A stretch of 64,000 nucleotides of DNA from BOG-224 sp963783505 (lineage in GTDB: Bacteria > Acidobacteriota > Terriglobia > Bryobacterales > Bryobacteraceae): NCBI GenBank assembly GCA_963783505.1, contig CAWAOP010000041.1, positions 186,001 to 250,000 on the forward strand, read 5' to 3'. The notes beneath the pieces are model-generated. The model had not been told where the DNA came from. It did no database searches and worked only from the letters and a program-made list of their open reading frames with translations. Numbering within the stretch: the first letter of the stretch is position 1; every line of letters begins with the position of its first letter. The position numbers were made by a program, and so were the translations under genes. Of the stretch, positions 57,005 through 64,000 are shown piece by piece.

Positions 57005-59816
57005 TTATCGCCCGCCTCTTCCGCCCCGGCCGCCCGTGGGCGCGCTGGCGGCGGCGCCATCCTCGTAGACGACGTACTGGTCCTGGCCGTATGTGTTGAT
57101 CGCCTTCACGGTGCGAAGCGCGTCGTTGCCGGCGATCACCAGTACCATGTGCGCGGAGTCGAGCGGATTCTTCGCCGCAAAAAGCAGCGCTTCGCGCTCG
57201 GAGGCGTGAGTAGCGCCGTCTACCTTAAAGCTCGCCCCGGCGTATTCGAGGCCAAGCTTGGAGGACCACTCCGCCAATGCCGAGTTCGTTTCCGGACGGC
57301 CGACGAAGATCACGTCGTGATGATTCAACAATTCGTCCGAGGCCTCGAAATCCTTGTAGATCGGGGCGGAACTCTCGAACGCATCGAGATAGCGGCTTTG
57401 AAGCTGCTCGGCCGCATAGCGGTTGGCGCCAGCCTCTCGATCGGTGCCGTAAACAATGAGGGCAGTCGCGAGGTGAGAGCGAATGTCTCCCACCGTGTAC
57501 GCTGGACCGTCTTCGGGCTCCGTGAACTCGAATGTGGCGCCGGCCGCGCTCAGGAACGATTGAGCGGTGACGGTCTTGCCGGCGTTGGCCTTGAAGAAGT
57601 CGCGCATCAACGCGAGGAAACGGTCATCGCCCGTCTTGCGGCGAAGCGAGTCCAGAAAGAACTCGCCCTTGATCCCTTCGATGGTGAACCGCTTGGCCGC
57701 GTTTTCGGGCCCCAGTTTCAGGCCACGATACTCGATTTTGCGCATGTTAAGCGCTCGTTCGATATCGCCCGACTGCAACACCTGCCGGTACGCCGATGCC
57801 CCGGCTACGAACCAATCGTCCGCGGCCGATGCGGGCAAGAGCGACTCCCTGCCACAAGCGATCGGCGTAACTCGCCGAGCGCCCGCCGCCATTTCCACGC
57901 CGCCCGCCGCCTGTCGCCGCCGGGAAGCCCGATCCGCCGCTGGTTCCAGTTGACCCGCCGGCGCGGCCCGCCAACCTCTCTCCTTCGGACGCATGGATTG
58001 TAGTGCGCAGCGCGTCGGAAGGCTCCGCGCGGACGAGAGCGTAGCCCGATGGGAACATGCCATCGTTGCCGGAATAGCCTCCGCGCGCCAGCCACTCGCG
58101 TTGATTGGGCTTCCCAATAGCGGCCCATACCATCATGCGATTGGCCATATCGGCGCTGACAACCTTGGCGTCCATGGTGCTCGCGCTCACGAGCGGCGCG
58201 GTCCGAAAAGCGGTGAATGCGAATTGCTCGTCGATCTGCCCTTTGTACTTGCGATAGAAATCCTGCCACGCCATGTCGCGCTGGTCCGGCGAGTATGGAG
58301 CGTACCCCTGCGCGGTCTGAACGTCGGGACGCCTTTCCATGCGCACGGCCAGATCCTTGGCGTTGTTGTTCCCCCAGTAGAAGCCGGGGGTTTCGCCAAA
58401 CCACTCGTTGCGTGAACTGCGCCACAGCTTGGTGACGTGCGTGCCAAGTTCATACATGGCGATCTCATTGGTCTTGGCGTCACCCATCAGCCATTCGTTG
58501 GTGTAGAGGCCGTTGTTGCGCGCGCCGAGCCGCGCCGCCATCTCGTCGATATTGCCGGCGTATTGAATCGCCTGGCGCGCCCGGAACGCAACCGGCGTCC
58601 CTTGCGCGTCGAATGGCGTCTGGGAGATAGTGGTTTCCGAGAGAATCATCCCCGCGTCGTTCTGATACCAGTCGGTTCCGCTTTCGATGCCGCCCGGGTA
58701 ACTCTGGATCAGCATTCGATGGCCGTTTTCGGGCTTGATATCGAGCCACACGTTAGTTTGTTCGGCCAGCGTGAGCGGCCACCAGGTGACGTGCCCCATC
58801 ACCAGTTTGCCGTCGCGAGTGGCCGGGCCCGTTGCGGCGAAAGCGCTGCAATGGTCCGTGGCCGGCTCCGGTCCGCCGCCGCTGCTATAAGACGGCTTGT
58901 CGAAGCTCAGACCTTCCAGACCGGTCTTCGTCACGTTGAGGGCGGAGGACAAATAGCCCATCTCGACGGTCACATTGGCCACAACGACGTCCATGAGGTC
59001 GATGGCGCGGCCCTGGAAGCGCGCGCCCGCATCCGTGGCTCCCTGGGCAATACCGTTCATCTCCTCGAGGATCTCGTGGTCGAAGCCGCGCAGGAAAAGC
59101 GCGTTGGCTTCGGTTCGGCGGTCGCTCCAGTCACCGCCTAACTCCGCGGCGCAGCGAGCGAGGTAGAGGGGGATCTCGTGCGCCATGAGATATCCGTGCT
59201 GGTAGCCGCGTTCGTACGGCTTGCCTTCTATGTGCAGGTAGATCCACCCCGCGTAGGGGTATCGGTACGCCGGGCCATACGTGCGGACGGCGTCATGGGT
59301 GGGCCATTCGTCGTCGAAGGCGGTCTCATCGATCGAGACGCTATCGAACCACGCCTTGCCTTGCGCCGCTCCGCCGAGGCCCACGGTCAACAGGATCCGA
59401 TCCTGCGCGCGGGTGGCGACAAAGCGAAGAGTCAGATGCGTCCACGGCTTGCTGCCGCCGAGCGAACCGGAATGCACGTCGAACGGCATGGAAGCCATGG
59501 TCAGCGCGGCTCCGGTGGCGATGGGTGAACGGGCAGTATCGCGCACGGCGAGGTTCTCGGTGCGCACCCAAGCGCTCAATTCATACCGCTTCCCGATTAC
59601 GAGGGAGACGGGCAGCGAGCGGGCCACCGCGTCGGATTGGCCGACGGCTTCCACGCGCACCGACTTCGCCGATCCGTGCTTCACCGACCCATCCGGGACG
59701 GCGACGCCGCGCACCGCGGTCCACTGGCCGGCCGAGCCATCAATGGTCGTTTGGAAAAACGGAGCGGCGGCATTTGCGGCCAAAACCGCCAGAAGAGCAA
59801 TAAAAAGGCGCTTCAC
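57005..59816 (-). CDS. C45-like autoproteolytic hydrolase with extra C-terminal domain (frame broken)
   Basis: About 937 residues. GTG 59816-59814 has GGGAGG seven bases upstream and encodes a signal peptide (VKRLFIALLAVLAANAAA). After a beta-sandwich (PFFQTTIDGSAGQW to about 170) comes a C45/phospholipase-B-like catalytic part: YERGYQHGYLMAHEIP, then TDHCSAFAATGPATRDGKLV with the nucleophile Cys. The C-terminal third (SGDIERALNMRKIEYRGL, RFLALMRDFFKANAGKTVTA) resembles the helical end of M1-type metallopeptidases. The frame breaks near 57823; deleting one base links LARIGR to DDWFVAGASAYRQ. It ends GGRGGRGGR. Known C45 relatives cleave amide bonds; substrate unknown. Confidence 0.75.
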
Positions 59817-59893
59817 GAGTACCTCCCAAGGGGATGAGTTCAGCATATCGCATGAGGATCGGATTCGCGGGCTGTCATCCGATCCGGACGGTC

Positions 59894-60920
59894 TTACTGC
59901 ACGGCTCGTTTGAGCTGGCCGCAGGCGGCGTAGATATCCTGGCCGCGCGGCTTCCGCACAAAACACGGGACGGAGCGGCGCACGATTTCCTGGAAGCTGG
60001 TCACGCGCTCCGCCGTGGGCGCTTTGAAGCCGATCTCAGGACCGGGATTCAACGCGATCAAATTGACCTTGCAGTTCAGATTGGCGAGCAGTTTCGCCAC
60101 GCGGCGCGCGTCCGCGTCCGAGTCGTTCACGCCGTCGAGCATTACGTATTCGAAGGTCAGTTTTTCCCACGGGCGCAAGGGATAGGCGCGGCAAGCTTCC
60201 ATGAGATCCTTCAAGGGATATTTGCGCGTAATAGGCATCAGCTCGCGGCGCATTTCTTCCGTGGAGGCGTTCAACGAAACGGCTAGTTTGGGCCGCACGG
60301 GTTCTCGCCCCAGTTCCGCCATTTGCGGGACCATGCCGGCGGTGGAAACCGTGATGCGGCGGGGCGACAGGCCAAAGCCCTCTTCGTCCAAAAGAATGCG
60401 TGTGGCTTTGACGACGTTCTCCAGGTTCAGCAAGGGCTCGCCCTGGCCCATCATGACGATATTCAAACGCCGGGCCTTGCCCGGGCCCGCATCGTCCGCG
60501 GCCACCAGAACCTGCCCCACGATTTCGCCCGCCGTCAGGTTACGCTCAAAGCCGAGCAGCGCCGTCATGCAGAACTTGCAATCGAGCGGGCATCCAGCCT
60601 GGCTCGATATGCACACCGTATCGCGCGACTCTTCGGGCATCAGAACGGTCTCGACGGTGCGCGCGTCGGCCAACCGCAGCAGATACCGTTTTGTTCCATC
60701 GATCGATTGGTAGACCGTTGCGATTTCCGGGAGCCCAAGGGGATGTCTTTCCAGCAGCCCGCGCCTCAACGGCGCCGGCAAGGTTAGAGATCTGACTGAG
60801 CTCGCGAACGCCGCCTCGGTAGATAGCCTGATAGAGTTGCCGCGCCCTGTAGGCCGGCTCATCCGGTCCCAGAGCTTCGCGAAGTTCCGTAAGATCCATC
60901 CCCAAGAGAGGCTGCCGCAT
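59894..60920 (-). CDS. rlmN: 23S rRNA/tRNA adenine-C2 methyltransferase RlmN (frame broken)
   Basis: Starts at ATG 60920-60918 (MRQPLLGMDLTELREAL). The radical SAM motif CPLDCKFCMTA is preceded by ESRDTVCISSQAG. Further motifs are MMGQGEPLLNLENV, RITVSTAGMVPQMA, LAVSLNAS and PGPEIGFKAP, with C-terminal RKPRGQDIYAACGQL supplying the second catalytic Cys. Near 60780 one base must be removed (QISNL to PAPLRRGLLERHP). RlmN is near universal, so the break argues for a sequencing error. Divergent from the M16 protease gene. Confidence 0.92.
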
Positions 60921-61002
60921 GCTGTTCTCAGTGTACTTTGATGGCGCGCAAGCTCCGGACAGTGCTACAACAGAATTAGCTTTCTTTCCGCCAGCCTTTT
61001 TC

Positions 61003-62289
61003 ATGACATCGCCTAATATCGCGCCGCCGGACATCGAATCGACGACTCTGGCGAACGGAGTTCGGATTATCACCGAAAGCATGCCGCACGTGCGCTCGGT
61101 TTCGGTGGGCGTGTGGATCGGTTCCGGCTCGCGGCGCGAAACGGCCGAACAGAACGGCGTTTCGCACTTCCTCGAACACATGCTCTTCAAGGGCTCGACG
61201 CGGCGCTCGGCGGAGGAGATCGCACGCTCGGTCGATTCCATTGGCGGAAATTTGGATGCATTCACCGCCAAGGAGTTCGTGTGCTTCAGCGCCAAGGCGC
61301 TGGACGAGCATCTGGCGCTGGCCTTCGATGTCCTGGCGGATCTTGCGCTCCATCCGCTTCTGGCGGAGCAGGACATCGAAAAAGAGAAGGGCGTCATTCT
61401 GGAAGAGATCAAGATGGAGGCGGACAGCCCGGATTACCTGGTGCACGAAATCTTCTCCTCCAACTTCTGGAAGGACCATCCCATCGGCCGGCCGATTCTG
61501 GGCACGCGCGAAAACGTCAAGCACTTTCACCGCTCGATGGTCCAGGATTATTATTCGCAGGTTTACGTGGGCGCGAATATACTGGTGACCGCGGCGGGCA
61601 ACATTCCTCACTCGCGCCTGGTGGAACTGGCCCGCGAGCATTTCGACGCGGTCCCCGGCGGACACGCGGCTCCGGCAGGGCCCTCTCCGCAGACGCACGC
61701 CCGCATCGCGCTCAGGAATAAGAAGGAATTGGAGCAATTGCACCTTTGCCTCGGCGTGCCTTCCTTTCCGCTTGCTCACCACGACCGCTTCGCATGCTAC
61801 GCGCTGAACGCGCTGCTGGGCGGAGGGATGAGCTCCCGGTTGTTTCAGAATATCCGCGAGCGCCAGGGGCTCGCGTACGCCGTATTCTCGGAGTTGTGCC
61901 CGTACAGCGACACCGGTTGCCTCTCCATTTACGCCGGCACGTCGCTGGCTTCGGTGCGCAAGGTGGTGGAATCGATCATGAGCGAATTCCGCAACCTGAA
62001 GGAGAACATGGTTCCCGAGGACGAGTTGCGGCGCGCGAAGGATTACCTCAAAGGCTCGCTGATGCTGAGCCTGGAGTCCACCGCGGCGCGCATGTCGAAC
62101 CTGGCCCGCCAGGCGCTCTATTTCGGAGGCTACTTTACTCTGGACGAGCTCGTGCGAGGGGTCGAAGCCGTGACGGCTGAAGACGTACGGCGGATCGCAC
62201 GAGAGTTTTTCGACCCGAAGCACATCGCCCTGACGGCTCTTGGGAATCTCGAAGGCCTGCGCATCGGCCGTGACGAGTTGGCCTGCTGA
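61003..62289 (+). CDS. M16-family zinc protease
   Basis: 428 residues from ATG 61003; the frame opens at 60919. The inverted zinc motif is HFLEHMLFKGS, with the distal Glu in EKEKGVILEEIKMEADSP. The second half carries the paired domain FACYALNALLGGGMSSRLFQ and RERQGLAYAVFSELCPY. Length fits the single-chain processing-peptidase-like group; homologues degrade peptides. No neighbouring inactive subunit is seen. Confidence 0.92.
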   Translation: MTSPNIAPPDIESTTLANGVRIITESMPHVRSVSVGVWIGSGSRRETAEQNGVSHFLEHMLFKGSTRRSAEEIARSVDSIGGNLDAFTAKEFVCFSAKALDEHLALAFDVLADLALHPLLAEQDIEKEKGVILEEIKMEADSPDYLVHEIFSSNFWKDHPIGRPILGTRENVKHFHRSMVQDYYSQVYVGANILVTAAGNIPHSRLVELAREHFDAVPGGHAAPAGPSPQTHARIALRNKKELEQLHLCLGVPSFPLAHHDRFACYALNALLGGGMSSRLFQNIRERQGLAYAVFSELCPYSDTGCLSIYAGTSLASVRKVVESIMSEFRNLKENMVPEDELRRAKDYLKGSLMLSLESTAARMSNLARQALYFGGYFTLDELVRGVEAVTAEDVRRIAREFFDPKHIALTALGNLEGLRIGRDELAC

Positions 62290-62303
62290 CGGGCCGGATC
62301 CCG

Positions 62304-63713
62304 CTACGCCACCGCATCCGTCCTTGAAAACACCTGGGCTTCGAACACGTAAAGCTTAGCCTTGGGATCGCGCCAGGCGCGTGGACCCAGGGAACTCTTG
62401 CGCGCGACGGCTTGCAGAAACTCTTCCGAAGTCCAGCCGCGTTCCGACGCCACTTGCGGGAGAAGCAACCCCGCGCGGCCGCCGAGTCGCAGGAACAGAC
62501 CATGACGGCCTACCAGGCACTCTTCGCCTCGCGTGATGCGGCGAAAAGGCGTCAGGACCGAGATCTCAATGTCGATGGGCCCTTTTAAGGTTGCCGCTGG
62601 ACGAAAGCGCGCATCGTCGAGCGCGGCGGAGAGCGCCAGATCGGAGACATCGTTGGCCAGAGTGGATTGACCGGCGCAACTCCCCACGCAGCCGAGCAGA
62701 TCGTCCCCCCGGTGCAGGCTGACGAAGACGCCGCGGCGCGCCTCCAGGGCCGCGCCTCCTCCCTCTATGGCAAACTGGCGGCGTTCGCCCGTCTGCCGCA
62801 GAGAGGTAAGGGTGGTCGCGGCGCAATCGAGGAGGCCTTCACAGCCGGCGCGGTCCAGGTCGAACGCGTGCCCCGGGAAGAAGCCCAGAGCCGCATAACT
62901 CACCGAGTGCTGGAAGTCGCCCGTGATTTCGCCGGATGTCTGGTAGTCGAGAACGGCCTGATAGAGTCCCAGATCCAAACGGCGCAGGACGGCGAGCAGC
63001 AGCGATATCGGGTCCGATCCGCACACGGTAGCGGCAGTCTCCTCCAGCGCCTGAAGGAAAACCGCCGGATCCTGGGTGGCCGCCGCCTCGATGCACTCGT
63101 AATCCAGTTCTCGGATGCGATCTGGCGCGGCCGCATCGGCCGGGAAGGGGGTGAAGCCGAAGTTCCGCCCGTAATGCGTGAAATCGGAGGATGCCACGAA
63201 TACCACGCCAGGCTTCCACGCGGTGGCCAGCGCCTCGGCCGCTGCATTGCGCTCCGATTCGCGCATGTGGCCCACATAAATCGGGGTGATCTCCGCATGT
63301 GGAGCGGCGCGCTGCAAGAACGGCAACTGAATTTCAAACGAGTGGTCACAGAGGCGATCCTCCCGCGCTTGCGGAAACCCTCCGAAGGCAGGATCGATCT
63401 TCACCTCTCCCAGTGGCGTGGCAATCGCGCCGACTTCGGGAGCAGCCACGCCCTTCAGACCGCCACGGTGCGGAAAGGCCAGAAGAACAACGCGTTCCGG
63501 TTTCGCTTTCGAAAGCGCCCGGTACACGGCCGCCGCCACTGTCCCGGAATACTCGGGCCCGGCATGGGGGACCACAAATCCGACGCCATGGGGAAACACG
63601 AATGGGACACGGAGGCTCGATTGCTCGAAGCGCTCGTCTAACAGCCGCTCCAGTTCGGAGGCGTCCGCCGGATACCAGGAGCCGCTAAAGGGCGAAGCAT
63701 GGACCGCCAACAT
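62304..63713 (-). CDS. AmmeMemoRadiSam proteins B and A fused (Memo-AMMECR1)
   Basis: 469 residues. Residues 1-270 are a Memo-type domain: GSWYPADASELERLLDERF, VVPHAGPEYSGTVAAAVYRA, DHSFEIQLPFLQ, VFVASSDFTHYGRNFGF and DYQTSGEITGDFQHSVSYAA; the conserved His and Cys residues of the family are in place. Residues 275-469 are AMMECR1: GVFVSLHRGDDLLGCVGSC, PIDIEISVLTPFRRI, GLFLRLGGRAGLLLPQVASE. The gene starts three bases after the radical SAM gene's stop. The system's biological function is not established. Domain fusion supports a shared job. Confidence 0.9.
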   Translation of the reverse strand: MLAVHASPFSGSWYPADASELERLLDERFEQSSLRVPFVFPHGVGFVVPHAGPEYSGTVAAAVYRALSKAKPERVVLLAFPHRGGLKGVAAPEVGAIATPLGEVKIDPAFGGFPQAREDRLCDHSFEIQLPFLQRAAPHAEITPIYVGHMRESERNAAAEALATAWKPGVVFVASSDFTHYGRNFGFTPFPADAAAPDRIRELDYECIEAAATQDPAVFLQALEETAATVCGSDPISLLLAVLRRLDLGLYQAVLDYQTSGEITGDFQHSVSYAALGFFPGHAFDLDRAGCEGLLDCAATTLTSLRQTGERRQFAIEGGGAALEARRGVFVSLHRGDDLLGCVGSCAGQSTLANDVSDLALSAALDDARFRPAATLKGPIDIEISVLTPFRRITRGEECLVGRHGLFLRLGGRAGLLLPQVASERGWTSEEFLQAVARKSSLGPRAWRDPKAKLYVFEAQVFSRTDAVA

Positions 63714-63716
63714 AAG

Positions 63717-64000
63717 TCATGCGCACCAGATGGGATACGATCCGGCGCCCTCCTCGCGGCGGCGGGGCGACTTGCCCCACACGCCCGCAATGGCGCGCCC
63801 GCACTGATGGCACGCGCCGTTGCCGCTCAAACGGTTGATATGAATGCGAAAGCCGCGGCGCTCCACCAGCAGCGCGCCGCATCCCGGACAGTAGGTATTC
63901 TCCAGCTTCGCCGTGCGACCCGGCAGGTTGCCTGCGTAGACGTAATTCAATCCGGCGGAGCGGCCTATGCCCGCCGCGCGCACGAGAGTTTCGGGAGGCG
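63717..64000 (-). CDS. AmmeMemoRadiSam radical SAM enzyme, C-terminal part (cut by the right edge)
   Basis: The open frame enters from the right edge. Visible residues include LVRAAGIGRSAGLNYVYAGN and ENTYCPGCGALLVERRGF, then CHQCGRAIAGVWG; this end, with its zinc-ribbon-like Cys pairs, belongs to the radical SAM partner of Memo/AMMECR1 proteins. The radical SAM CxxxCxxC motif lies outside the window. Confidence 0.85.
   Translation of the reverse strand, partial: PPETLVRAAGIGRSAGLNYVYAGNLPGRTAKLENTYCPGCGALLVERRGFRIHINRLSGNGACHQCGRAIAGVWGKSPRRREEGAGSYPIWCA

Noticed and set aside
60976..62223. 415-residue minus-strand frame opposite the M16 protease
   Set aside because: Shadow of a well-motived protease gene with no family features of its own.

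Overview
The window reads as high-GC chromosomal DNA from an Acidobacteriota member close to Candidatus Solibacter / Bryobacterales. Three lineage markers support this. Two genes carry the acidobacterial VWFA-related architecture. Two very large TonB-dependent receptors have an N-terminal carboxypeptidase-regulatory-like domain. One beta-propeller protein ends in the C-terminal domain known from Solibacter (TIGR03437 type). No rRNA, tRNA, CRISPR array or intact insertion sequence was seen.

Layout. 1-9.3 kb: end of a PIN-like gene, a Gly/Pro-rich secreted protein, a receptor-VWA cassette (minus strand), and a divergent histidine kinase / OmpR-type regulator pair. 9.3-14.4 kb: accessory stretch with a hypothetical gene, GGAACCGGGGAC tandem repeats, a BrnT/BrnA toxin-antitoxin pair with a palindromic operator, a gene-poor kilobase, a ClC channel and two REPIN-like inverted-repeat elements. 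14.4-20.4 kb: second, intact receptor-VWA cassette. 20.5-25.0 kb: a SET-domain protein translationally coupled to a Pls/PosA-type nonribosomal peptide synthetase. 25.5-29 kb: small membrane ORF, polytopic membrane protein, DUF362 protein, terpene-cyclase-like protein. 29.2-38.7 kb: tad/Flp pilus operon (tadC, tadB, cpaF, cpaE, secretin, cpaB, flp, a membrane protein, a PilZ protein). 39-43.8 kb: LuxR-type regulator, beta-propeller protein, outer-membrane barrel. 43.8-45.3 kb: MNT/HEPN pair and a LolD-like ATPase. 45.4-52.4 kb: housekeeping genes clpC, tyrS, folP, greA, a CDP-alcohol phosphatidyltransferase and an SDR. 52.4-64 kb: two PPK2 genes, an SMP-30 lactonase-like protein, an AAA ATPase plus Toprim-like pair, a C45-like hydrolase, rlmN, an M16 protease, and an AmmeMemoRadiSam locus running off the right edge.

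At least fourteen single-base reading-frame breaks interrupt otherwise well conserved genes, including rlmN, the histidine kinase, its regulator, the ClC channel and tadB. Every one I could align by eye is repaired by deleting bases, never by adding them. That one-sided pattern points to insertion-type sequencing error rather than gene decay, so these genes are annotated at full span with the break positions given.

The most interesting candidate systems are: (i) the SET methyltransferase coupled to a Pls/PosA synthetase; (ii) the AAA ATPase plus Toprim-like (DUF4276-type) pair, which resembles a split OLD/PARIS-like defence module; (iii) the duplicated receptor-VWA cassette whose receptors, neighbouring kinase sensor and neighbouring secreted protein all carry Gly/Pro/Arg tracts; (iv) the tad operon whose strand continues into terpene-cyclase-like and DUF362 genes, with a possible 18-codon ORF in between.
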